Shown here: positions 32,160 through 39,633 of the stretch, piece after piece
Position numbering within the stretch: position 1 is the stretch's first letter
Layout: each line of letters starts with the position of its first letter
NCBI GenBank assembly: GCA_026225255.1
Contig: JAMFSJ010000058.1
Span: forward strand, 1 to 43,170
Length of the DNA stretch: 43,170 nt
Source of the DNA: Methylacidimicrobium fagopyrum
GTDB taxonomy: Bacteria > Verrucomicrobiota > Verrucomicrobiia > Limisphaerales > UBA11358
Reading direction: 5' to 3'
Made by a program: the position numbers and the translations under genes
The notes under the pieces: model-generated
The model's database searches: none
Seen by the model: the letters and a program-made list of their open reading frames with translations, nothing else
What the model was told of the DNA's origin: nothing

Positions 32160-32942
32160 ATGTTACGCGCTCTTTATTCAGCCGCTGCCGGGATGGAATC
32201 CCAGCAGATGAACCTCGACGTCATCTCCAACAATTTGGCGAACGTCAACACGACCGGCTACAAGGAAAGCAAGTTGGAGTTTCAAGATTTGCTGTATCAA
32301 ACGTCGCGCGCGGCGGGTTCGCAACAAGGCGGCGGCAATGAATTGCCCGGCAGTTTGCAAGTCGGACAAGGCGCGATTCCCATCGCCACGGAACGTATTT
32401 TTACCAACGGCGAATTGTCGCAGACGGGCGGCAATTTGGATGTGGCGATTCAAGGCGCCGGATTTTTTCAAGTGCAGATGCCCGACGGAACGCTGGCTTA
32501 CACGCGCGATGGCGGCTTTAAAACGGATTCCGAAGGTCGCATCGTCACCAGCGATGGTTATCCGGTGCAAGGCGGCTTTCAACCCGTGCCGACGGGCACG
32601 ACGAACATCACGATTTCGGCGACGGGCGCGGTGACTTACACGACGTCGAGCGGCACGACGAGTTCGCAAATTCAATTGGCGAACTTCAACAATCCCGGCG
32701 GCTTGGACGCGATGGGGCACAATCTTTACAAGGAAACGGCAGCGTCCGGCACGGCGCAATTGGGCGATCCAACGCAAAATGGTTTGGGCGAATTGCAGCA
32801 AGGTTATCTCGAACTTTCCAACGTGAGCGTGGTGCAGGAAATGGTGAATCTCATCCTTGCGCAACGGGCTTACGAAGTGAATTCCAAAGCCGTGCAAGCA
32901 GCGGATCAGATGATGCAAGACAGCAACAATCTGCAGCGGTAA
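32160..32942 (+). CDS. flgG: Flagellar distal rod protein FlgG
   Basis: A 260-residue protein and the best-conserved member of the cluster. MLRALYSAAAGMESQQMNLD followed by VISNNLANVNTTGYKESKLE is the classical rod N-domain. A central GGNLDVAIQGAGFFQVQMPD and a terminal VSVVQEMVNLILAQRAYEVN helix complete it. It builds the distal rod crossing the periplasm. It is separated from flgF by three bases. A REP-like palindrome lies between flgG and the start of flgA, so the original flgG-flgA junction has been altered. Confidence 0.97.
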   Translation: MLRALYSAAAGMESQQMNLDVISNNLANVNTTGYKESKLEFQDLLYQTSRAAGSQQGGGNELPGSLQVGQGAIPIATERIFTNGELSQTGGNLDVAIQGAGFFQVQMPDGTLAYTRDGGFKTDSEGRIVTSDGYPVQGGFQPVPTGTTNITISATGAVTYTTSSGTTSSQIQLANFNNPGGLDAMGHNLYKETAASGTAQLGDPTQNGLGELQQGYLELSNVSVVQEMVNLILAQRAYEVNSKAVQAADQMMQDSNNLQR

Positions 32943-32970
32943 TAATTAAATGAGCCGAACCTCGAACATC

Positions 32971-33039
32971 GGAGCGCCGAGCATTGCTCGGCCAGTAGCT
33001 GACGTTGTGGTCTTCGGGCCGGGCGATGCTCGGCGCTCC
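32971..33039. repeat. REP-like inverted repeat upstream of flgA
   Basis: Perfect 12-base arms GGAGCGCCGAGC (32971-32982) and GCTCGGCGCTCC (33028-33039) surround a 45-base interior. The same arm sequence occurs at 34491-34557 before flgI and at 9908-9929. It ends seven bases before the chosen flgA ATG. Confidence 0.85.
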
Positions 33040-33045
33040 GTTCCT

Positions 33046-33789
33046 ATGATTTGCCGCGCGATGTTGGCAATGGGTTGTTTGCTGTTTCTTTTCGTTGCTA
33101 ATTTACGCGCCGAAGACGTTTCAACCAGCGCGACGAACGCGCCCACCGTTCGCGTTTTGACGGAGGCGGATGCGCTCAAGTTGCTCACGGAGACGTTGCA
33201 GAAAAAATACGTAAAGAATAAGGGTGAATTGGAATTGACGTTCACGCAACCGTGGGACGCGCCGACTTTGACGAGCGAACCGCTCACGGTGAAAATTTTG
33301 GAACTACCCACGGCGGGCGTCACGCCGGCGTTCATTATCCGTTTTCAATTAGGCACGACGAACGGCACGGTCGGCACGTGGCAGGCTTCGTTGCAGGCGC
33401 ATGTTTGGCGTGACGTTTGGGTGGCGCGCACGAGTCTGGCTCGTGGCCAATTGATCAGCGAAGCCGATGTCGCGCATGACCGCCGCGATGTGTTGAGTCT
33501 CTACGAAGCGCTGGCGGAATTTTCCACGGAAGACACGTCGCTGGAACTGGCGAACACAGTTTTGGCCGGCAATATTATTTACGCGCGCAATCTCCGGGCG
33601 CGTGCGGTGTTGCATCGCGGCCAGATGGCGGACGCCATTTTGTCCGACGGCGCGTTGAACATCATGATGAAAGTGGAAGTGCTGGAGGACGGCGCGCCCG
33701 GCCAGGTCGTGCGCATTCGCAATCCGGTTTCCCTGCGTAATTTGAGCGGTAAAGTGATCAATGACCAGACGGTCGCCATCTCCCTGTAA
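33046..33789 (+). CDS. flgA: Flagellar P-ring assembly chaperone FlgA
   Basis: About 247 residues from the ATG at 33046. The signal peptide (MICRAMLAMGCLLFLFVANLRA) is followed by an N-terminal domain and the SAF-like C-terminal part: VWVARTSLARGQLISEADVA, TVLAGNIIYARNLRARAVLH, and GAPGQVVRIRNPVSLRNLSG. FlgA assists FlgI polymerisation into the P ring in the periplasm. The frame is open back to 32950, but that extra leader translates the REP-like palindrome and contains no signal features, so the later start is preferred. flgH starts six bases after its stop. Confidence 0.9.
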   Translation: MICRAMLAMGCLLFLFVANLRAEDVSTSATNAPTVRVLTEADALKLLTETLQKKYVKNKGELELTFTQPWDAPTLTSEPLTVKILELPTAGVTPAFIIRFQLGTTNGTVGTWQASLQAHVWRDVWVARTSLARGQLISEADVAHDRRDVLSLYEALAEFSTEDTSLELANTVLAGNIIYARNLRARAVLHRGQMADAILSDGALNIMMKVEVLEDGAPGQVVRIRNPVSLRNLSGKVINDQTVAISL

Positions 33790-33794
33790 AAACT

Positions 33795-34427
33795 ATGAAA
33801 ACTAAAAAAATTATGGTTTCAAAAACAGTTGTCGCGGCGGCGTTGCTTACGCTGTCGCCGGTGGTTGCGCCGGCCCAATCGTTGTGGCGGGATGACGTTT
33901 CGCACGCGATGTATGCGGATAAACGCGGCGCGGCGGTGGGCGATATTCTCACGATTGTCGTGCAAGAAAACACCACGGCGAACAAGAGCAACGAAACGAA
34001 GACGGAACGGCAGTCCAGTTTAAGCGCGGCCATCACGTCGTTTCTTTACAGCCCCGCTTCCAGCGGTGTGTTGACGAAGGGCGGTCAGTTGCCGGCGATG
34101 GCTTATAATTCGGATGCGAAACATGATGGTCAGGGCGCGATCAATAATTCTGAATCCATCGTGGCGCACATCGCGGTGCATATCATTGACGTGTTGCCGA
34201 ACGGAAATTTTGTCATCGAAGGTAAACGCGAAACTTCTTTCAGTGGTGAACAGCAAACGATCACGTTGCGCGGCACGGTGCGGGCGGATGATGTCGCCAG
34301 CGACAATACCGTTTTAAGCTACAACGTCGCCGACGCCACGATCCAAATCATCGGCAAAGGCACAGTGACGGATAGCACGAATAAAGGCTGGTTCACACGT
34401 GTTTGGGACAAGTTGAATCCTTTCTGA
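33795..34427 (+). CDS. flgH: Flagellar L-ring protein FlgH, lacking a lipobox
   Basis: A 210-residue outer-membrane L-ring protein. AQSLWRDDVSHAMYADKRGA and VGDILTIVVQENTTANKSNE are the family start; VHIIDVLPNGNFVIEGKRET and LRGTVRADDVASDNTVLSYN the conserved middle. It ends GKGTVTDSTNKGWFTRVWDK and LNPF. Usual FlgH is a lipoprotein with Cys at the mature N-terminus. Here the signal peptide ends VVAPA-Q with no Cys nearby, pointing to signal peptidase I cleavage. It lies between flgA and flgI as is common. The start ATG at 33795 is six bases after flgA. Confidence 0.93.
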   Translation: MKTKKIMVSKTVVAAALLTLSPVVAPAQSLWRDDVSHAMYADKRGAAVGDILTIVVQENTTANKSNETKTERQSSLSAAITSFLYSPASSGVLTKGGQLPAMAYNSDAKHDGQGAINNSESIVAHIAVHIIDVLPNGNFVIEGKRETSFSGEQQTITLRGTVRADDVASDNTVLSYNVADATIQIIGKGTVTDSTNKGWFTRVWDKLNPF

Positions 34428-34490
34428 TCATGCTTTGGGGGGCAAACATTTTGAACCGGGTTTTTCGCTCTGATGAAAGAAATAACATCA

Positions 34491-34557
34491 GAGCGTCGAG
34501 CATGGCTCGGCCGGGCGCACATCGCTGGATCATCGATCCGAGCCATGCTCGGCGCTC
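34491..34557. repeat. REP-like inverted repeat at the start of flgI
   Basis: Arms at 34491-34510 and 34538-34557 match over 19 of 20 positions in inverted orientation (GAGCGTCGAGCATGGCTCGG on the left). It is the same repeat family as at 32971-33039. The candidate flgI start ATG at 34502 lies inside its left arm. Confidence 0.85.
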
Positions 34558-35659
34558 CGTTCTTTTAGCATTCCTCTTTCTTTTCACTTTTGCTTTTACC
34601 GTTTCAGCGGATGACAGCAATGTCCGGTTGCGCGATCTGGTGATGGTCGCGGGCGCGCGCGACAATCAGTTGGCGGGCTTTGGGCTCGTCGTCGGGCTCG
34701 CGGGTGATGGCGATAAGGATCCCGTTTACACGCAGCAAACGATTGCGAACATGCTGCGCCGTTACGGCATCAATGTTCCCGCGTCCACGTTGTCCTCAAA
34801 AAACGTGGCGGTCGTCATGGTCACGGCGAACATCCAGGCGTTCGTGAAAACCGGCGCGCGGATCGACGTGCAAATTTCTTCGATGGGGGACGCGAAATCG
34901 TTGCAGGGCGGCGTGCTGTTGCAGACGCCCTTGCTCGGCGCGGACAATAAAGTTTACGCCGTGGCGCAAGGACCCATCGCGGTGGGCGGATTCACTTCCG
35001 GCAGCGGCGGCGCGGGCGGCGCGACGGTGACGAAGAATCATCCGACCGTGGCGCAAATCACGGACGGCGCGATTGTGGAACGCGAAATCCCGACGCAGAT
35101 CGTGCACGATAGCACGGTGGAATTGTTGCTGCGCGAGCCGAGTTTTATTTCCGTCGCGCTGATGACGCAGGCGATCAATCTGGTTTTCACGAACGCGGCG
35201 CACGCGATCGATTCGACTTCGGTGCAAGTTCATATGCCGCCGGGCGCAGAAAGCAATCCCATTGATTTTATCGCCGCGTTGGAAAGCATTTCGATCACGC
35301 CCGACCAGCCGGCGCGCATCATCATCAACGAACGCACGGGCACCATCGTAGCGACGGCGAATGTGAAAATTTCCAGCTGCGCCGTGGCTTGCGGTAATAT
35401 CACGATCAATATCGCCTCGTCGGAAAATGTGTCGCAGCCGAATGCGTTCAGCAAAACCGGAACGACGACGACGACGCAAAACACCACGACGGATGTGACC
35501 GAAAAAAAATCGGCGCTCGTGACGTTCCCGGAATTGCCGACGGTGGAAAAAGTGGCGGCGGCTTTGAACACGCTCGGGGTGACGCCGCGCGACATGATGG
35601 CGATTTTTCAAGCGATGAAACAGGCAGGCGCATTACAGGCGGAATTATTGATCCGTTGA
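34502..35659 (+). CDS. flgI: Flagellar P-ring protein FlgI
   Basis: About 385 residues. Mature FlgI is clear: VRLRDLVMVAGARDNQLAGF, GLVVGLAGDGDKDPVYTQQT, NVAVVMVTANIQAFVKTGAR, and a C-terminal LVTFPELPTVEKVAAALNTL followed by GVTPRDMMAIFQAMKQAGAL. The signal hydrophobic core is SVLLAFLFLFTFAFTVSA. Its possible starts (ATG 34502, ATG 34430, TTG 34403) all place a REP-like palindrome before or within the leader; with 34502 the leader is about 19 residues. FlgI makes the periplasmic P ring around the rod, helped by FlgA. flgJ begins one base after its stop. Confidence 0.92.
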   Translation: MARPGAHRWIIDPSHARRSVLLAFLFLFTFAFTVSADDSNVRLRDLVMVAGARDNQLAGFGLVVGLAGDGDKDPVYTQQTIANMLRRYGINVPASTLSSKNVAVVMVTANIQAFVKTGARIDVQISSMGDAKSLQGGVLLQTPLLGADNKVYAVAQGPIAVGGFTSGSGGAGGATVTKNHPTVAQITDGAIVEREIPTQIVHDSTVELLLREPSFISVALMTQAINLVFTNAAHAIDSTSVQVHMPPGAESNPIDFIAALESISITPDQPARIIINERTGTIVATANVKISSCAVACGNITINIASSENVSQPNAFSKTGTTTTTQNTTTDVTEKKSALVTFPELPTVEKVAAALNTLGVTPRDMMAIFQAMKQAGALQAELLIR

Positions 35660-35660
35660 T

Positions 35661-36083
35661 ATGACGATTTCACCCATCCAATCTTCGTCGCAGCCAGACG
35701 CGTCCAGCATCGCGGTGGAAAATCTCGTCGGCAACAAGCATTTGAGCGAGCAGCAAAAAATCGCCGAAGCGAGCCGCCAGTTTGAAGCAATCATGTTGCG
35801 CCAGATTTTGAGCGAATCGCAGAAGCCGGTGATCACGTCCGAATTCACGGATAATTCCACAGCGGCGGGCATTTATCAGGATTACGTCACGAACACGCTG
35901 GCGGACAGCATGTCGAAAGCCGGCACGCTCGGACTCGCGAAAATTTTCGAACAACAGTTGACGCATCCGGCGCCGAAGACCGGCGCTATGACGAGCAAAG
36001 CCGCGGCTTTGTCCGCCTTTGAAAAAGCGGTCACGCACGTTGGCACCAAGAAAACTTTGCACTTTCAATCGCCCCATCCATGA
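35661..36083 (+). CDS. flgJ: Rod-binding protein FlgJ (N-terminal domain only)
   Basis: A 140-residue protein matching the FlgJ rod-capping domain: IAEASRQFEAIMLRQILSES, then AAGIYQDYVTNTLADSMSKA and LGLAKIFEQQLT. The muramidase domain of enterobacterial FlgJ is absent, as in many other phyla, so a separate peptidoglycan hydrolase (perhaps the M23 enzyme at 26068, by inference) would open the wall. The C-terminal 40 residues are polar. It starts one base after the flgI stop, and flgN overlaps its end by four bases, supporting one transcript. Confidence 0.88.
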   Translation: MTISPIQSSSQPDASSIAVENLVGNKHLSEQQKIAEASRQFEAIMLRQILSESQKPVITSEFTDNSTAAGIYQDYVTNTLADSMSKAGTLGLAKIFEQQLTHPAPKTGAMTSKAAALSAFEKAVTHVGTKKTLHFQSPHP

Positions 36084-36577
36084 ATGATCTGACCCATAAT
36101 TTGGTCGAAGCGCTGCGCGAAGAATTGAAGCAGTATGGCGAAATGCTCGCCGTGCTGGACCAGCAACAGGACACCGTGGTGCAACGGCAGGCGAACGATC
36201 TGTTGCAAAACGTCGCGAGCATCAACGCGCAGGCGGATGTCATCGCGGCGGTGCGCCGGGAACGCGAACAACATCAACGCAATGTCGCGCGGCAATTGGG
36301 CTTGAACGACGACGCCAGTTTTGCGGTGCTCACGCCGTGTTTGCCGGAACATTATCGTCCGCTCGTGTCCGCGCTGGTGGCGGAAAATAATGATTTGCTG
36401 GTGCGCGTGCATCATCGCACGCAACAAAATCATTTGCTGTTGAGCCACGCGGTTGAGCTGATGCAGCAATTGATCAATGCAATTTTTCCCGGTGGCGGTC
36501 CGCAAACGTATGATAAGAGCGGACGGTTTCCGTCGGGCAATCGGTCGCAATATTCACTCTACGAAAGCGTCGGTTAA
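36080..36577 (+). CDS. flgN: Flagellar export chaperone FlgN
   Basis: A 165-residue helical protein. The N-terminal MNDLTHNLVEALREELKQYG, EMLAVLDQQQDTVVQRQAND and the later AENNDLLVRVHHRTQQNHLL fit FlgN. FlgN delivers the junction proteins FlgK and FlgL to the export apparatus; its position immediately before flgK supports this. The ATGA overlap with flgJ indicates coupled translation. The C-terminal 25 residues are Ser/Gly-rich and resemble a flexible tail that in other FlgN proteins binds the export gate. Confidence 0.87.
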   Translation: MNDLTHNLVEALREELKQYGEMLAVLDQQQDTVVQRQANDLLQNVASINAQADVIAAVRREREQHQRNVARQLGLNDDASFAVLTPCLPEHYRPLVSALVAENNDLLVRVHHRTQQNHLLLSHAVELMQQLINAIFPGGGPQTYDKSGRFPSGNRSQYSLYESVG

Positions 36578-36589
36578 TCCAAATTTATT

Positions 36590-38014
36590 ATGCTAAGTTT
36601 ATTTGGCGCATTAGATATGGCTTCGCGCTCGATGCAGGCGCAGATGACCGCGGTGACGGTGGCGGGACAAAATCTCGCGAACGTCAACACGACGGGCTAC
36701 ACGCGGCAGACCGTGGATATCCAGACGAGTCCCGATCTCACCACGACCATCGGCACGGAAGGCACGGGCGCGGCCGCCGTCGCCATTCAGCAAGCGGTGA
36801 ATCAGTTGTTGAACGGCCAGATTCAAAACCAGCAGACCAGCAGCGGTTATTGGACGGCGCAACAAAGCGCGTTGCAAAGTGCGGAGACAAGCCTGAACGA
36901 ATTTCTCAATGGCACGGGCGCGGCGTCTTCTTCCACCACCGGCAACACCACGACGGACACGGGTTTATCCGGCCAGTTGAGCAGTTTGTTCAACGCGTTT
37001 CAAGCGGTTGCCACGTCACCGACTTCAATTCCCGCGCGGCAGGCATTGGTCAGTGCGGCGCAGACGTTGGCCACGTCGTTCAATCAGGCGAACAGCCAAT
37101 TGAACGCCACAAGCTCGGCGTTGAACACGTCGTTGACGCAAAATGTTAGCGACGCGAACACGTTGCTCACGGGCATCGCTACGTTGAATAAACAAATTTC
37201 CACCGCTCAATTCAGCGGGGGCACCGCCAACGATTTGCTGGATGAACGGGAACAGGATTTAGAAAAATTATCAAACCTTACCAACATCCAAACCAGCGCG
37301 GGCACGAATGGCGCGGTGGATGTGAGCATCGGCGGACAGATGTTGGTTTCGGATAATCAAGTCATGGACACGTTGCAGACGTATGCCGCGTCGGGGAGCG
37401 GACAATTGCTCGTGCAGACGGCCACGGGTGGCGTGCCGCTCACGCTGACGGGCGGCGCGATGCAAGGCACCATTGACGCGCGCGACGGCGAACTCGCCAC
37501 GCTGCAGAGCAACCTCAATACGCTCGCGTCCACGCTCATCACACAGGTCAATGGCGTCAACAGCAGCGGTTACAATTTGAACGGCACGAATGGCACGAGT
37601 TTTTTCAACGGCACGGGCGCGGCGGACATCGCGGTGAATTCGGCGCTCGCCAGTAATCCTTCACTCGTGCAAGCGTCCGGCTCGGCCACGGCGAGCGGCG
37701 ATAATTCCATCGCGTTACAACTCGCCAAGCTGGCGACCACGACGCAGACCGGTTTGAACAACCTGACGTTTGGCGATTCGTATGCCAGCACCGTCGCCGC
37801 GCTCGGCACCGCGTTGCAAACCGCCAACACGCAGACGGTCAATCAAACCGCGGTCGGCAACATGTTGGCGACGCAACGGAGTTCCACGAGCGGTGTGAAT
37901 ATTGACGAGGAGATGACGAACTTGATGAGCTTTCAGCGGGCTTACGAAGCGTCCGCCCAATTTGTCAGCACGATCAATCAGATGATGCAGACGGTGAACT
38001 CGATGAAGAACTAA
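36590..38014 (+). CDS. flgK: Flagellar hook-associated protein 1, FlgK
   Basis: A 474-residue protein with both terminal FlgK helices: LFGALDMASRSMQAQMTAVT followed by VAGQNLANVNTTGYTRQTVD, and at the end VNIDEEMTNLMSFQRAYEAS followed by AQFVSTINQMMQTVNSM. The middle is Ser/Thr/Asn/Gln-rich and polymer-like, as expected for an exported surface protein. It forms the first layer of the hook-filament junction. A 12-base gap separates it from flgN, and flgL begins three bases after its stop. It lacks a cleavable signal peptide, which fits flagellar type III export. Confidence 0.96.
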   Translation: MLSLFGALDMASRSMQAQMTAVTVAGQNLANVNTTGYTRQTVDIQTSPDLTTTIGTEGTGAAAVAIQQAVNQLLNGQIQNQQTSSGYWTAQQSALQSAETSLNEFLNGTGAASSSTTGNTTTDTGLSGQLSSLFNAFQAVATSPTSIPARQALVSAAQTLATSFNQANSQLNATSSALNTSLTQNVSDANTLLTGIATLNKQISTAQFSGGTANDLLDEREQDLEKLSNLTNIQTSAGTNGAVDVSIGGQMLVSDNQVMDTLQTYAASGSGQLLVQTATGGVPLTLTGGAMQGTIDARDGELATLQSNLNTLASTLITQVNGVNSSGYNLNGTNGTSFFNGTGAADIAVNSALASNPSLVQASGSATASGDNSIALQLAKLATTTQTGLNNLTFGDSYASTVAALGTALQTANTQTVNQTAVGNMLATQRSSTSGVNIDEEMTNLMSFQRAYEASAQFVSTINQMMQTVNSMKN

Positions 38015-38017
38015 GTT

Positions 38018-38962
38018 ATGCGCATTGCCACTAATTCTTACACGAACTCAATGCTGGATCAGTTCAGCACGCTCAAATCGCAAATGACGACCCTGCAAAA
38101 TCAGGTGTCCACCGGCTTGCGCGTGCAAAAGCCGTCGGACGATCCGGACGCGATGCAGACGACGTTAACGGATCTATCAAGTCAGGCCACGCAGCAACAA
38201 TACAGCAGTAATATTTCCACGGTGCAATCGCAGGCGAACACGATTTACAGCATGCTGCAAGCGTTGCAGACGGTGACGAGTCAGGCGGGCACGCTGGTCG
38301 TCCAAGCGAGCAACGGCACGAATTCGCAGACGGATTTAAATAATTACGCCACCGAAACGTCGTCGTTGATTCAGCAAGCGTTGCAATTGGTGAACACGAA
38401 AGATCCGGCGACCGGCCAATATCTTTTCGGCGGGACGTCGTCCGGCCAGCCGCCGTTCGTCGCCACAACGGACGCGAACGGCACGGTCACGGGCGTGACG
38501 TATCAGGGAAATTCTTCGGTCAACCAAACGGAAATCGCCGCGGGCGTGACGGTCGCCGCGAATGTTCCCGGCGCGAATGCTTCCGGTTCGGGCGCGTATG
38601 GTTTGATCACCGACAGCCGCTCGGGTGCGGATTTATTTAATCATCTCATCGCGTTACAAAATGATTTAACGACCGGCAACACGACGGCACTTTCCGCTAC
38701 GGCGGGAAAAGATTTGTCGAACGATGAAGACAACATGACGTATCAAGTCGCTTACAACGGCAACGTGCAATCGCAGTTGAACACGGCGGCGTCGTTTGCC
38801 ACGAGCCAGTCCACGTCGTTGACGGATTTGGTTTCCACTGCGTCCGGCGCGGATTTGGTGCAGACCATGACGAATTTGAGCCAGACCCAAACTGCGTATC
38901 AAGCCGCGCTCCAAAGCAGCGCCATGATCATGCAGCTTTCCATTTTGAATTACATCCAATGA
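38018..38962 (+). CDS. flgL: Flagellar hook-associated protein 3, FlgL
   Basis: A 314-residue flagellin-like junction protein. The N-terminal MRIATNSYTNSMLDQFSTLK, SQMTTLQNQVSTGLRVQKPS and DDPDAMQT and the C-terminal LVQTMTNLSQTQTAYQAALQ followed by SSAMIMQLSILNYIQ are the paired FlgL helices. The DPATGQYLFGGTSSGQPPF turn is also typical. It follows flgK as the second layer of the hook-filament junction. The last four bases overlap the fliW start. No flagellin gene lies in this window. Confidence 0.95.
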   Translation: MRIATNSYTNSMLDQFSTLKSQMTTLQNQVSTGLRVQKPSDDPDAMQTTLTDLSSQATQQQYSSNISTVQSQANTIYSMLQALQTVTSQAGTLVVQASNGTNSQTDLNNYATETSSLIQQALQLVNTKDPATGQYLFGGTSSGQPPFVATTDANGTVTGVTYQGNSSVNQTEIAAGVTVAANVPGANASGSGAYGLITDSRSGADLFNHLIALQNDLTTGNTTALSATAGKDLSNDEDNMTYQVAYNGNVQSQLNTAASFATSQSTSLTDLVSTASGADLVQTMTNLSQTQTAYQAALQSSAMIMQLSILNYIQ

Positions 38963-39381
38963 AATCCGCCGTCATCATCAATCCGGGAACTGACCCGGCA
39001 AATCTCGTGCGCTTGCCGCTCGGGCTTTTGGGGTTTGAACAGATCAAGGATTACTCGCTGCTCGCTGACCCAGCGGAAAAACCGTTCGCGTGGTTGCGCG
39101 TTGCGCATGACACGTCGCTGGCGTTTGTGGTCATTGATCCGTTCGTGGTGAACCCGGATTACAAACCGGAAATTCCGCCGGCGGACGTGGAGTTTTTGGA
39201 AATCAAAGAAGCGAACGAAGCGCTCATGCTCGGCATCGTGACCATCCACGGTCAGAACCGCGCGACGATGAATTTGAAAGGGCCGGTCGTGATCAACCGG
39301 CGCACGCACACGGGCAAACAAGTTATTATCGCGAACGCGGCGGATTATTCCGTGCAACATCCGTTGCCGGTGGCCGCCTGA
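38959..39381 (+). CDS. fliW: Flagellar assembly factor FliW
   Basis: A 140-residue protein. LVRLPLGLLGFEQIKDYSLL, ADPAEKPFAWLRVAHDTSLA, FVVIDPFVVNPDYKPEIPPA and LGIVTIHGQNRATMNLKGPV followed by VINRRTHTGKQVI are the classical FliW blocks. FliW binds CsrA and also flagellin. Free flagellin titrates FliW and lets CsrA repress flagellin translation. The gene overlaps flgL by four bases and is followed after 18 bases by csrA, the usual partner order. A missing contact residue is not apparent. Confidence 0.96.
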   Translation: MKSAVIINPGTDPANLVRLPLGLLGFEQIKDYSLLADPAEKPFAWLRVAHDTSLAFVVIDPFVVNPDYKPEIPPADVEFLEIKEANEALMLGIVTIHGQNRATMNLKGPVVINRRTHTGKQVIIANAADYSVQHPLPVAA

Positions 39382-39399
39382 ACGGACTATATTTTTCGC

Positions 39400-39633
39400 A
39401 TGTTGATTCTCTCGCGAAAATTGGGTGAAAGCATCGTGATTGACGGAAAAATTACCGTCAAAATTCTGCGCGTGGATGGCGACGTCGTGAAGATCGGCAT
39501 CGAAGCCCCCGTCACCGTGCCCGTGCATCGTCAGGAAGTTTACGAAGAAATCCAACGCAACAATGAACAGGCGTTGATGAAACCCAACATGTCATTGCCC
39601 AAGCTGGCCAAGCCGCCGACCGAGCAAAAATGA
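39400..39633 (+). CDS. csrA: Carbon storage regulator CsrA
   Basis: A 77-residue RNA-binding regulator. MLILSRKLGESIVIDGKITV, KILRVDGDVVKIGIEAPVTV and PVHRQEVYEEIQRNNEQA form the complete CsrA core, with the RNA-contacting Arg in the VHRQEVY segment. CsrA binds GGA motifs in mRNA leaders and represses translation, notably of flagellin. A 15-residue polar C-terminal extension (MSLPKLAKPPTEQK) exceeds the usual 60-70 residue length slightly. Its last four bases overlap the start of the large transferase gene, so that gene is translationally coupled to the flagellar operon. Confidence 0.97.
   Translation: MLILSRKLGESIVIDGKITVKILRVDGDVVKIGIEAPVTVPVHRQEVYEEIQRNNEQALMKPNMSLPKLAKPPTEQK

Noticed and set aside
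36041..36060. Second sigma-54-like promoter inside flgJ
   Set aside because: TGGCACC and TTTGC are present, but the spacing between GG and GC is several bases too long.
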